A DNA stretch of 64,000 bases from assembly GCA_029379385.1 (NCBI GenBank), contig CM055617.1, positions 3,410,001-3,474,000 of the forward strand. The letters are read 5' to 3'. The position numbers and the translations under genes were made by a program. Below, piece by piece: positions 29,336-40,897 of the stretch. Each line of letters opens with the position of its first letter. Positions within the stretch are counted from its first letter, which is position 1. The notes below the pieces were generated by a model. It did no database searches. It saw nothing but the letters and a program-made list of their open reading frames with translations, and was not told the origin of the DNA. The stretch is from Quillaja saponaria (taxonomy: Eukaryota; Streptophyta; Magnoliopsida; Fabales; Quillajaceae).

Positions 29336-30756
29336 ATATCTATCACTAAGAAGAGTTAGAAACAAATAACTAGCAAAACAAGTTGATTTTTTTCTATTAT
29401 CTTTTAAAATTGGATCTCAACTGAAAAACACAAAATTTTGATATTTTCCTATGAATTAACTCATTAAGAATTTAATATCAACAAGATAAAATTTATAGAA
29501 AATTTAAAGAAAACACTTACATGTATAACGTCAACTTTAACGCCGTCAATTCCCACGGATTTCAAGTACGAATGTAATCCTTCTTCGTACAACTTGTGGG
29601 CCATCTCTGGTGGGACGAATCCAATCCCATTATTTACAATCTTGTCCACAGCTAAATCCTCCATTGTCATCTTCAACCCTTGAGACAACTTAGGAACAAC
29701 AACCTTAGACTCAGGCATTCCCTTAGCATTTGGTCTAAGCCCACCCCAATACCCACAAAGTGCATGCCAAACATAGACATTTTCTACACACTTAAACTCC
29801 TCCTTAAGATCCCTAACAAAGGCACCCAACCCTTTATCAAGTGGGTCCCTCTGACTTTTATATTCTCCAAATTTATAATTTTCCTCAAATTTAATTAATC
29901 TACATGGCATCTGTTCACCAGCAGCCGTCCGATTCATAACTTCTTTATCACAAGTGGGGTCCATATCATGACCAATTGATTGCCACCCATCATCAATTAG
30001 TACCATACCTGGTGGACACCCACCTCTGACTAAACCCTTAACACCTTCCCAAACACCTTGAGGGTGTACCTTAAGGTAAAATGCATCCCATGTACACCAC
30101 CCAAACTTGTCAACTATACCTGGTGGAGTTTTTTCTTCTAGAAGCTTAAATGTTCCTAAATGGAGCCTAATTACCTTTATAGCCTCCTTGATTAACCCAT
30201 AAGGATCATCATCACCAGCATGCATGTATAAGCAGCTTCCAAATCTGGACCCACATACATTTGTGGACCCACTTTCGACACAAATGTCAACGTTGTAGTC
30301 AAACCCGGGTTGGAGTGAAGCTCTAAACGGTCCTTCAAGGAGTGGCAATAGCAGAACATATGGGCGCCCGGAGTCATTCCTCTCCAAAAGAATCATTTGT
30401 GTTTCATGTTCAACATCTTTTCCATTATGTCCAACCCAATGGGTAGTCCACCATGGTTTGAATCTGAATAAGCTCATGAACCTAATGCCTTTGAGTTTTC
30501 CGATGGGGACCACGTGGCGGCTTTTCGGTTCATCGTCGGTATCGAAACCTAGGAAGAAACCAACTGTGTTTTTGGTCTTGTCGGAGGAGATGATGAAAGG
30601 TGATGGGGTGGCTATAATGTTTGGTGGGACGTCAGTGAGAATGGGATGGCCGTTAGAAAAGAAAGTTGAGCCTTGGCGGGTAATAGATAACGGCGAATTA
30701 CCACCGTCAACGACACCCATTACTTCTAGGGCATTTTTGCTTAAGCTTGAAGCCAT
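27058..30756 (-). CDS. Raffinose synthase (galactinol-sucrose galactosyltransferase, GH36)
   Basis: Four exons: 29521-30756, 28307-28484, 27839-28206, 27058-27621. They give 781 aa, against about 783 in Arabidopsis RS5, with alignable sequence throughout. Landmarks: IGKLKGIRFMSLFRFKPWWT, WCTWDAFY, IDDGWQSIGHD, the GH36 nucleophile motif KVDVIH (D409, at the exon 1/2 junction), MEHCNDFMFLGTE, GDDFW, the SGGPIYVSD loop carrying the likely acid/base, and the family end IEYLF. The insertion typical of stachyose synthases is absent, so raffinose synthase is preferred. It transfers galactose from galactinol to sucrose in the cytosol, in seed maturation and stress. Start chosen at MASSLSK (30756), matching relatives; an in-frame ATG at 30777 is less likely. 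Confidence 0.95.
29296..29333. repeat. (TA)n microsatellite in raffinose synthase intron 1
   Basis: Uninterrupted TA run inside the intron 28485-29520. Confidence 0.9.
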
Positions 30757-30848
30757 GGAGAGCCAAGGGGAATACACAGAGAGAAAGAGAGAGGTGGCAT
30801 TGAGTGGGTTTTTTTGGTTTGTCAGTAATGGAAGGAGATGATGGAGGG

Positions 30849-30856
30849 TTTAAATA
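30849..30856 (-). promoter_or_regulatory. Raffinose synthase TATA-like box
   Basis: TATTTAAA on the minus strand, about 93 bp upstream of the chosen ATG. Confidence 0.4.
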
Positions 30857-30859
30857 GGA

Positions 30860-32975
30860 ATTTAGAGAGTTAATTAATTCCTGTGGAGTGTAGGATCTAG
30901 AAGAAGTGCTATAACTATTTGTAGTTTGAGAAAATTCAACTGAAAAAAATAAGCTGGTGGTTGAAATAAGCTTTTTTTTTTTTTTTTTTTTGGTGGGACA
31001 TTCAAGTGAATTCTTTCTTATCTTTATATTCCACACTTATTGCATTTTTACATTTCGACATAATCTCATTCAAATTTCGTGTTATCTTTCTTGTAATCTC
31101 ATTAAGATTTCGGATTATTTCTCGTTTTTGTTTTTACTCTGACCCTTAATGTTATATAAATTTTTTAATATTTTATTACTTGAATTATATATTCTAATTA
31201 ATTATGACAAGTGACAATTAAAATATAATTTCAAGATAATTTGTTTTCACTTGAGTAAAACCAAAACAGGCATAAAATAAATAGTATTTTTACTTTTCAA
31301 AAGTATAAGTTAGCTTAAGTAGAAAAATAAAAATAAAAAATAAATACTGACGTTTGATTATTAAATAATAATTTAATTATTATAATTGATTATAATTTCA
31401 GTTATATTTAATATAAATTATTAATTTTAAAAAAAATTAATTTTTAAATATTATATTTATACACTTTAATTAAAAACTCATTAATTTTTTTTGAAATATA
31501 TATATAAATATTTTTATGCTAAGAAAAGTAATGATTTCTTTTGTTTAATATATTCGGTTTCTGGACCCCTCGATGTGCTTTGTCTAGATGCTTCTCGATC
31601 TTCTTTTGAATTACTTTGTTGTATTCCGTACTGAATGCTCCATATGCCAGATTTTGTAGACAAAGATGGTGTTCACGCATGAAATTCATTGAATTGGAGA
31701 AGCTTGTCTTGTCCCCCTCCATCTTTTTTTTCTTTTTAATACCTCTTTATTTATTGATTTGATATTTGATCAAACACAAATTCAAAACTTTTTATTTAGA
31801 GAGAGAAAACAATCTTTTAAAATTGGGAGACAATTTTAAAATGTTATTGATTTGATATAATTTTAAAATTTGTATCCATAAACAATGAATTAATAGGAAA
31901 CTAACAATTGGGTGACAATTTAGTTAGCACTTTATTCTAATATTATGATTGTTGGAGATATTTTTGTTATGTTTGTTGCATTTTAATTGGTTATGCTGGA
32001 TCTACATTAATCAAACACGTTATTAGTTTGAGGGTATTGATAAGGTATTAGTTTAATTCATTAAATAAAAATTCTAAGTTTGAGTTTCACTATATTGTTT
32101 GATGTGTGATAATTTTTATTATTATTTGCATTATATGTCTTATTTATGTGTCCGATTCATAATTATATTTATAGAATTAAATTTTCAAAAGCCAATATGT
32201 TGGTTTGATTTATCAATTATGATTGGAATATAGTATCCGTGATATTTTAATCTACTAGTCTTAATGTTCAACTAGCCATTACTACTTGAGCCTCCAATGA
32301 CAAAAGTACAAACATATAAGTGTTATTTTTTTTCTTTTTTCTTTTTTCTTTTTTTCTTCTTTTAACTTTTATAATTTTGTGACTCTTATATCCAAATAAG
32401 ATTTGAATTAAAAAAATTTATAATGACTTATTTATTTCTATTTTAGTTCTTAAGTAATTATTTTTTAATTAGATCTTTTATGATTTTTTTCTATTTTGAT
32501 TTTTATTATTTAATTAAAAAAAATCAGATTGTTATATCAAAATTTATGAGTTAATATTATTTTAAGAAATTTACACCATCTCTTGATCGAATCATAAGAT
32601 ATCATCATGCGTTTGACTAAAAATAAGTGATAATAGCCAAAATCAAGAGTATTGGTCCATATAAAAAAAATATTCATTAATAATGTAAAAACTCTTTACA
32701 ATAACAATGATGGAGTATTAATTTTAAATGTAAATAAAACACCACATAACAATGGTTAAAAATACTTGTAAAAATAAATAAAAGTATGATCTATGGCACT
32801 GTAAACTGTAAAGTATCATATTGCTACCCAGAAACATTGCGTGTTTCAAACGGAAATGGAATGTTTTAAGGACATGTCATCTCTGAGTTTCCACTGCTCT
32901 TGGCTTGACTCGACCCACCACGTGACAGTGCCTCCAAACGGCACGTATCAACAAAAATTCAGAAATTACTACTCC
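30860..32975. other. AT-rich intergenic DNA
   Basis: Mostly poly-A/T-type sequence. A short island of normal composition at 31519-31722 is open on the minus strand for 67 aa (MEGDKTSFSNSMNF...). It may be a gene or transposon fragment but has no recognised family. Confidence 0.35.
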
Positions 32976-32985
32976 ACCTACATTA
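32976..32985 (+). repeat. Left target-site duplication (acctacatta)
   Basis: Ten bases repeated exactly at 34754-34763, immediately outside both ends of the terminal inverted repeats. Confidence 0.85.
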
Positions 32986-33073
32986 GGGTTTTTCGATAGA
33001 AGGGTCCAAGACTTAAAATTTTTGGTCAAAATAGTAAAATTTTTACTATAATAGTCAAAATGGGGTAAGTTAT

Positions 33074-33100
33074 GAAACCGTGTTTTGAAAACACGGTTTC
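33074..33100. repeat. TIR hairpin 1, left
   Basis: Perfect palindrome with 13-bp arms and a 1-nt centre (gaaaccgtgtttt / aaaacacggtttc). Its partner in the right TIR is at 34639-34665. Confidence 0.95.
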
Positions 33101-33213
33101 TGGGTCCAGGTCGGACCACCGGCCAGATCAGGCACTCGCATGTGGGACGCGAGTGCCAGCCAACAATTTGTCCCCCGCGGGCCCGCTGGATTGGCTCGTG
33201 GGAGACAAAATTT

Positions 33214-33248
33214 GTCTGAAACCGGCTTTTGAAAAGCCGGTTTCAGAC
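33214..33248. repeat. TIR hairpin 2, left
   Basis: Perfect palindrome with 17-bp arms and a 1-nt centre, built on gaaaccggctttt. It shares the gaaaccg...tttTGAAAa...cggtttc scheme with hairpin 1. Its right partner at 34499-34533 has one mismatch in its arms. Confidence 0.95.
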
Positions 33249-33293
33249 AGCCTGCAAGCTGCTTTGCAGGCTACCCTGCGCGCCTGCAGCCCT

Positions 33294-33326
33294 TGTTCGC
33301 TAGGCGGCAAAGCTGCCTAGCGAACA
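33294..33326. repeat. TIR hairpin 3, left end of inner TIR
   Basis: tgttcgctaggc pairs with gcctagcgaaca around a 9-nt loop. It has no counterpart in the right TIR. Confidence 0.9.
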
Positions 33327-33415
33327 CGTCTCGGGGCGACCCCCCTTCCCCCCAATAATACCTCCCCAAATATCTGCCCCCTTCAACCCGCGTCTCCCCC
33401 CAACCCCTTCTCCTC

Positions 33416-33423
33416 TATAAATA
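33416..33423 (+). promoter_or_regulatory. TATA box inside the MULE, with spliced-leader-like sequence
   Basis: TATAAATA followed by a CT-rich leader, a strong donor cttg|gtaagt at 33549/33550, and a 60-nt block with acceptor and donor (33803-33862, tttag|gatt ... acctg|gtaagt). No ATG opens a meaningful frame. It looks like the 5' end of a deleted element gene. Confidence 0.5.
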
Positions 33424-34461
33424 CATAGACGAGCAAGAGGAGAAGACACTCCTCATCACGTCTTCTCCTCATCACCACCTTCATTTCTTATCACATTCAA
33501 TTTTTCATTTTTTCTGTCAATGTTCTCACGTTCTTTCGATAAAATCTTGGTAAGTTATACAAATTTTAATTTATAAAATTTATTATTATTAATTAAATTA
33601 TTTTCTTATTGAAAAATTTATTACGTATACTATTTAATTTGTAGGAAAATATTATAATTAGTGATATTTACTTATTAATTATTTAAATTATGTATACTAT
33701 TAAATTTTTTTAAAATAAAATATAAATAGAAATTATATAAACTATTTAATGTTACACGATATATATGTTTTGTTATTCTAAGTTTATTTATGTTTTCTTT
33801 AGGATTATTGTTGAAATCACGTTACCGGTGTTGATATTTTTTGCTCGTATGCTTCTTACCTGGTAAGTCATAAAGTTGTATTTATTTTATAGAAAGTTAT
33901 ATTTATTATTATTATATGCATGTACCTATATTTACAGTAGTTTTATATTATAATTGTTGAAATATTAATTTTTATTATTTGTTATAATTGTAATTTTTAT
34001 TATTTGTTGAAAACTGTCATACACTATAAATTTAGTTGAAATTTATTATATTATAATTGTTGAAATATTAGTTTTTATTATTTATTAAAAACTGTCATAT
34101 ACTATAAATTTAAAATTTATCATATATTTTTAATTTCATATAGTTATTATACACTTTAAAATTTATCATACATTTTAAACTATAAATATATAAATTAACA
34201 TATACTTAATATTTAAAAGATATCATGAATTTTAAAAATATTTATGATAAAATTAAAAAAAATTCCAAATTCTTAAATTCTAAAATTTTAAAATTTTAAA
34301 ATATTATAATATTATAATATAAATTTATATTTTAAATTTATAAAATATTATAATATAAATTAAATATATAAATCATATATTTTAAATTTATAAAATATTA
34401 TAATATAAATTAAAATTTTAATATATATTTTTGAGGGGAGGAGGGGGGGTGGGGGCGCGAT

Positions 34462-34494
34462 GCAGGCTACCCTGCAGCGCGCAGGGTAGCCTGC
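34462..34494. repeat. TIR hairpin 4, right
   Basis: gcaggctaccctgc pairs with gcagggtagcctgc around 5 nt. The left TIR has a diverged version near 33248-33280. Confidence 0.9.
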
Positions 34495-34498
34495 AAGA

Positions 34499-34533
34499 GT
34501 CTGAAACCAGCTTTTGAAAAGCCGGTTTCAGAC
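34499..34533. repeat. TIR hairpin 2, right
   Basis: Counterpart of 33214-33248, with one arm mismatch (ccagc versus gccgg). Confidence 0.9.
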
Positions 34534-34638
34534 TAATTTTTGCCCCCTGCGGGGGACAAATACTCGGCTGCACTCGCGCGCCACGCGCGAGTGCCTGATG
34601 TGGGCGATGGTCCTACTTGGCACGCAAGGTAGGACCCA

Positions 34639-34665
34639 GAAACCGTGTTTTGAAAACACGGTTTC
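34639..34665. repeat. TIR hairpin 1, right
   Basis: Identical to 33074-33100. Confidence 0.95.
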
Positions 34666-34753
34666 ATCATTTGCCCCATTTTGGCTATTAAAGTAAATTT
34701 TTTACCATTTTGACCAAAAATTTTGAGACTTGGACCCTTTTGTCCAAAAGTCC

Positions 34754-34763
34754 ACCTACATTA
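34754..34763 (+). repeat. Right target-site duplication (acctacatta)
   Basis: Exact copy of 32976-32985. Confidence 0.85.
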
Positions 34764-35785
34764 CTACTTACTGAAATTGTCGATTTTGATAGTTTTTCTT
34801 TTTTTGTTTGTCAATTTGTGTCCCTTTATTTCACAATTAGATGAGTCACTTTATATGCATCACAATGAATCGAATTAGATCGTTAGTAATTTAAGTTATT
34901 TGTTAAAGATTTAGTTCAAGTATAACATATTTTTTTAACGTGTAGCGTTTAATTTTTTTAAACCTTGAATAGTAAACTTGCGAGTCGAACTCATTTAATA
35001 TTATTTTGTTATTATTTATATATAAATTTGTAGTAGATATGTTTATGTATAATATAATATTTAATTTGATTTGATGATAAATTATTTAAAAAGTTTAAGG
35101 TTCAACCATTATTGATGATAATTAAAAAAAACTCTTATCAAGTTGAGCTAAAGCTGTCTAAATCTTTGACCAGCCAAAACTTACCCCTATGCATATTGAT
35201 CAATTTATATCTCTAATTTGATTAAAGAAATTAACACTACAAATTTCATAAAAGACTATCTTTTTAGCTTGTGCTTTTTACTATCAAATCAATCTCTTAA
35301 AATTATAGCGTATTATTTATCTCATCAAATAAACATATTTCATAGAAAACAAGAATGAAGATCAAAGAATAATGTAATATTTGTGAAACAACATGAGAAA
35401 TTCCTTCCTCCACAAAAAAAAAAAAGTTTATTTTAAAAAAAAAACAGATGGTTGGTTTCATGTAGAATCTATTCATTATTAGTCAATTTTCTAATACAAT
35501 AAATTCAACAACAAAAATTAGCAAAGCACATTTTAGTCCCAAACTTTGCTCCTGCTAAGTCCAAAATGAGTTTGAATGAAGAACCTCAACTTGGGCCATA
35601 AGTCTCTTAATTATTTCATCCTGTAAAATAAAATTGGCCTACTCATATAAGGTATTGGGCCAGACTGAGTGGGCTCGCGTCAATGCCGGTGGTGGTGCCA
35701 CAATTTTCACGGCTATGCTCTCATTCCATTTCACCTGGAAACTCATTGCAGAACCTTGAAGTTCTCGTGGCTCCGTTCACTGTAA
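34764..35785. other. Intergenic DNA / promoter of the G-patch gene
   Basis: AT-rich. The last ~150 bp are richer in G+C and probably include the 5'UTR of the following gene. No separate gene seen. Confidence 0.4.
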
Positions 35786-38700
35786 ATGGAAGCTAATTCT
35801 AGAAATTCGGAGAACAACGATTCGGTGTTTGTATGGGATGAGAAATCCCAGCTTTATTTCCATGCCAGGTTTTCGTTGAACTTCAAACATGTCTATGTGT
35901 TTTTCTACCATTTTCTACTTTCATAAATATTCTGATAGTTCATCATCTCACAGGAAGAAAAAAAAATGTCTGAATTTTATACGGGCTTGATTAGGAAACA
36001 AAAAAGTTTCCGTTTTCTAGTTTTTTCATTTTTTATTTGAATTTTTGTTTATGGCCCTTTTGTATTTTTATTTTTATTTTTGTTTTGTTATTGATTTGCT
36101 GCAGTAGCGGATTTTATCATGATCCTAATGCTGGCTGGTACTACAGCAGCAAAGATGGTCAATATTACAAATTTGAGGATGGGAATTATGTGCTTTTAAG
36201 TTCTGATGACAAGGTGGGTTTAGCCTTCTTAGACTGTAATTTTATAGGATTGTGTTTTCTTGACCATGTTTGCTCTTAGAGTGTGACTTCTAAATCTATT
36301 TATCATGTCAAGTGATCCAAGTGCTGGTATATATTATCTTAGGGTGATGATGGAGAAACAAATATATGCAAGGAAATTTCACCCCAAATTTCCACTCAAG
36401 ATGGTACATCTATGGATGTAGATAATAACGATGACAAGAACTATCCTCCCTTCCCTGAAAGTGAATTCGAAGCTTACCAACAGATAGTGACCAACCTGGA
36501 AAATGCTGCTCATGGTAAGCTCCGCATGCCTACCCATTCCTATTTCATTTGGCATCATTGTTTTGTAATTTCATTTCAAAGAACGGTTATACCATTGAAG
36601 TTCATGTGCAAGTAAGTTTCCTGGTGACGGCATGGTGATTGGGGTTAAATTTGATGGGTTTGTTCTTGAACGATTATACCATCACTGAGCCTTTTATAAA
36701 ATTAGTCAAAACCACATCTGACTTAGTATGGTGGAATCACTAAATTGCACTGCTACTGTATCTCCTATTACAAGACCTGTCATTTTGCTTTAGTATCGCC
36801 ACCAGTGCCTGGGACGTTGCCCATTTTGCCACCCACTACATGCACATGCACATGATGTATGGCCCCTATTTCATGTAATAAGAAAGTCAATCTCTACCAG
36901 AATTGGGGCTTCTCTATTTTAGTGTTTTGGACATGTAGCATTCCTCATTGAAACAACAAATAACTTCAATTAGCTAAGCAGCTTTCTTATGACAGGCTCC
37001 GCAGATTGCACAAACAGTCCAGCTTGTGAAAACCCCCTTCCACCACCATCAGAATGGTATGCACATTCCATACACTTATCCTTTTGTTCAGTATGCTTTT
37101 CATTCATTCCTTTTTCTAATAGTACTTATTCACCTATTCTTCTTTTCTTTTTGCAGGTTAGAAGACACACTTATTGATCTTTACTTGTCTGGTTATACCA
37201 TTCCAGCAGTCAACACTGAGGATGCTGTGACAATGCCCTCTGAGATAGATCGCGGACATAACTCATTATCAACTGATGGTTTGTAGAAAATTCTCCACAT
37301 TTTATTTCTTCTAAATCATTTAACAGTCAAAATGAATACTCTAAAGAACTTGTTTTTTCCCAGTAAATTGTGATGCTTATGAGCTGGAAGAAGGAGAATG
37401 GATTCCTGAGGATGACCATGCTGTAACTGATACAAGAAATCTTTCAGATGAAGGTATCAACACAAATGATTTAAGCAGCACTCTTTGGCTGCAAAAGTTG
37501 AGCACTTTTTTGGAATTAGCTTGTGTAAAACTTGACAAAAATCTGTGTCTCCCCCTTCCCCTTGTGTTTGTGTTTCGTTACCTAAGTAAAATTTTCTTTT
37601 CAAAAAAAATGAAGTTACTGCCATTGATAATCCTGGTAATAATTTACTACTTTATGCAATAATGTTAAAGATCTACTTTGCCTCCATGTAATGACCTCTG
37701 TATTATGAAACTAAAACTGATAAAAATTATATATATCTTGAAATCATTCATGTCAGAATTAGTAGGATATCCATTGTACGGAAACCTACAATTATCAATA
37801 GTGTGTCCTCCTCAAATGTCAATAACCTAACAAATGCAAGAGTTGTTGCTTGTTAGGAATAATGGTGTTCTCTGCCATACCTGTTTCAAAGTCCAGGAAT
37901 GCTGTTCACTGTTATTACCTTCTTAGTGTATTTCTCTTGATCATATGTTTAATGTTGTCAAATTTGGTTTGGGACTCTGTTCATACTAAAATGCATTTGC
38001 TTTATACATAATGGCTAAGGTCCTTGGGATGAAGAGAACTGGCGATCTCAGTATGGTCAAGTCATTGAATCTGGGGAAGGGCCTGTTCCAGAGTTTCCGG
38101 TTGTGAATTTATGGGACTGGGAAATGGTCATAGGATCCAAAAGAGATGGAAAAGGCAAGGTGGCAAGGCTGGTAGGGAGACTGGTAAAACGATCTGCTAA
38201 GCTTCACCCATCTATGCCTTCTGGAAGTGGAATTTTGAGATCTGCTCCCATCTGTGAAGTACGTCTAGATCTGGTACGAGTTAAAACAGGTTTGCATTTG
38301 CTTCTTACATTGGACATTGCATGTAATTCTTGACATTATTACAAGGTAACTATTTATTAGCTTATTTGCGAGTTAAAACAACTCTTCCTTTTTTCTTTTT
38401 CTTTTCCTATTTTCTGAAACTATTTTTTTCCAGTTGATTGTGAACTAAATATGGTTGCTTGTAATTTTCTTCCATTAGGTCAAGTGTACAAGTTGAGAAA
38501 CCCCAGTGCTAGATATTTGGCTTCTTTGTCGACATATGATTCAGCCAATCCAACAAAAGATTGGGGCTTCCGGGAATTATCATTTGATAGGAAAATTCCT
38601 CCGCTCTCCAAGTCCAATGGAACCATCAATTTAACAACTGCACACGATGCTTCTATGTCCCTAAATGAGCTCTCCTCTACTGAGAAGGTACATTATCAGA

Positions 38701-39887
38701 GCCTGAAGTTGAATTGCTTCAGCCATTCATTTTCTTTTTTCATTTATAAGAGGGATGCAATTATAATACAAAAAGCACACTGCACTAAAGACTTAGATGT
38801 ATAAATTGATGACAATGTGACTCCTCTCTTAAAATGTGTTAGTAGTAAATTATACTGGTAAAGCTCAAGTCTCACCTCATGCATGTGCGTCACCTCTTAA
38901 GCAGCCTCCTGAAGAAATTACTTGATGGTTTTAGTTGTTAGCTTATGGTGAAATGCCCTTGTGAACAATAACTTGCTACCATCCATGATATCTGAATTCG
39001 GAAACCCATGCTTGGGCAAGTATGAGGCTCATTACTAAATCTGTTCAAGTATTGCAAGGTTGACTTGGTTGGTTTTCTGGTTGCAGGGTTTACTTGATAG
39101 TAGGTTTTCTTTTTTAAAACTTATTATTTTGAGTAAGCTGGAGTTGTTATTTAACTGTTAGCAGCTTTAAGTTCATGCTTGGAAGCACAATACATATATT
39201 TCTATCATGGTAGATTTATGTATTTTCTGCAATCTGCCTCAACCGTACAATTTATTTCCTGCAGAACCAGCATAAAAGCCATGTATATAGAGATAGGGCT
39301 GCCGAAAGGAGAATGTTGCATGGTGGTTTTGGAGTGGGTCCAGGACAGAAGAATTCAGCAAGTGGTGACAATGACATGCAATCATCATATGATGATGTTG
39401 ATCCACAAGAAGCTGCAGCTGAGGCCTTGAACATGTCATTTGGATCTGGTAGTTATGCCAGAAAAATTCTGGAGAGCATGGGCTGGAAGGAGGTATGCTT
39501 TATTGTTGACGTTATATAGTCTTTTAGGACTTCTCTATTTTAAGATTTCTGTAAATCTAAAAAATCATCTATAATATATATATATATAAGGTTTTGTCAA
39601 ATGTCATTTTTTTTTTCACTGATGTATCTGGCAGTGAATCTTGGGTTGTAAGTTGTAATTACCTAAAAGGTGGTTTAGATGAACAAAATTGTACACTAAT
39701 GCATCCATTCTGCCATTCTGTTATGTATTATTTCCTGGGCATCGTTTGTTATTATTTTCTCTCCTTGCTACTGCAGGGGGAAGGACTTGGAAACACCACA
39801 AAAGGGTTGGTGGAACCTATCCTAGCAGTTGGGAACACTGGCAATGCTGGACTAGGCTGGCCCCAGGGAAGAGCAAAACATTACTGA
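35786..39887 (+). CDS. OCRE and G-patch domain protein (AGGF1-like / plant D111 G-patch protein)
   Basis: Ten exons: 35786-35868, 36105-36213, 36343-36514, 36996-37056, 37157-37278, 37364-37453, 38020-38289, 38479-38687, 39265-39492, 39777-39887. All junctions are GT-AG and in phase, giving 420 aa. An N-terminal aromatic OCRE domain (about 15-64) contains WDEKSQLYFHA and FYHDPNAGWYYSSKDGQYY. The middle is acidic (EEGEWIPEDD). A conserved block VYKLRNPSARYL...NPTKDWGF precedes the G-patch, GSYARKILESMGWKEGEGLG, split by the last intron. The order resembles animal AGGF1 and Arabidopsis At5g26610; I see no convincing FHA domain. OCRE and G-patch domains act in pre-mRNA splicing, the latter activating DEAH helicases; the exact role here is inferred. 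Confidence 0.9.
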
Positions 39888-40863
39888 GATGAGAGACATG
39901 CTGTAGAGTACCTCTACAATACCACACATTGAACACAACAGGGTCTTCACTGTGCTGCCCAGTCATCTGGCCTTCAATCCACCATCACATTCTTGGATCC
40001 TTGCCTTGGTGATGTCATTTTTCTCCTACCCTTCTACATCTCTTGTTTGGTGCAATGATGGGAATAGACGTGTATCAAACCAGATCCATCACCATCCATT
40101 CTAGTTTCAACAGGAGGATCTTAGCCAAAAAAAAAAAAAAACACAAAGTTTCAACGGGAGAATGGTCTAGGTCGTAGTATTTCAGAACATCATTTTGGAT
40201 GCAGGATTAGGCAGGCTAATATAAAAGGGTCCATTTTTATGTTGTTAGTGAAGGGTATGTGAACTATGTAAATAATATTACATAATCAGGCCCCTGGCAT
40301 TCTTTCTTTTTTTTTATCTCCTTCCTGGAATAAATTAAGGCTTAGTTTGGTCTATGAAAGATAAGATTATTCAGGACAAAGCAACTGATGCATCCCTCAA
40401 CAAGAGCACTGTATGGCTGCTTCATCTGTACTTGGAATACTTTGTGACATCGAACTATAGTTATTTAACTAAGTAGAACTCTTTTTAGCAAAACTAAAAT
40501 AAATTCTATAGCTTAATTTCAAGTTCATATTTCCGTTAACTTCCGTCCTTTGTAGTATTGTCTGGCTGCTTATTCGTACATACAAGGTACAACTCTAATA
40601 TGGAACAAAGAACCCTAAATTCAGACCTACAGAACTATTATTGCCACCAGACAACTGTTTGCGTGCATATTCCATGCTCATAATTCCATTGATCGAGGAT
40701 TGCAGATAACATCATCCTCTGACACGTGTAATCACAGGCCACTCAGGTTTTGAAAGCTTATGTACCATCAAGAATTCTGATTAACCAAATCTAAGATTGG
40801 ATGTTTAATTAACGTTGAGAATGAAAAATGATTACATCCTATAAAAATGTCCAAGTCTACTTG
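39888..40863. other. Convergent 3' flanks
   Basis: The 3'UTR of the + strand G-patch gene and of the - strand FIP37 gene meet here. No gene within. Confidence 0.5.
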
Positions 40864-40897
40864 CTATTCATTTCCAGCTTCTCCAGATACCAGATCA

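Larger units (their letters stand above)
32986..34753. mobile_element. Mutator-like (MULE-type) non-autonomous element with hairpin-rich TIRs
   Basis: A 1,768-bp element with terminal inverted repeats of about 310-340 bp. Left terminus gggtttttcgatagaagggt pairs with the reverse complement of the right terminus, ggacttttggacaaaagggt, and the pairing continues through ...ggtcaaaat... and ...caaaatgggg.... A perfect 10-bp target duplication flanks it; 8-11 bp duplications with long TIRs are the Mutator signature. The interior (33330-34430) is AT-rich and has no transposase or long ORF, so movement would need an enzyme in trans. The TIRs are GC-rich, in sharp contrast to interior and flanks. Foldback-like alternatives share long TIRs, but the duplication length favours MULE. 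Confidence 0.85.

Noticed and set aside
30458..30841. Plus-strand ORF of 127 aa
   Set aside because: Antisense to raffinose synthase exon 1 and its promoter.
33072..33320. ORFs of 60-82 aa on both strands in the MULE left TIR
   Set aside because: Open only because the palindromes are GC-rich; sequence is explained by the hairpins.
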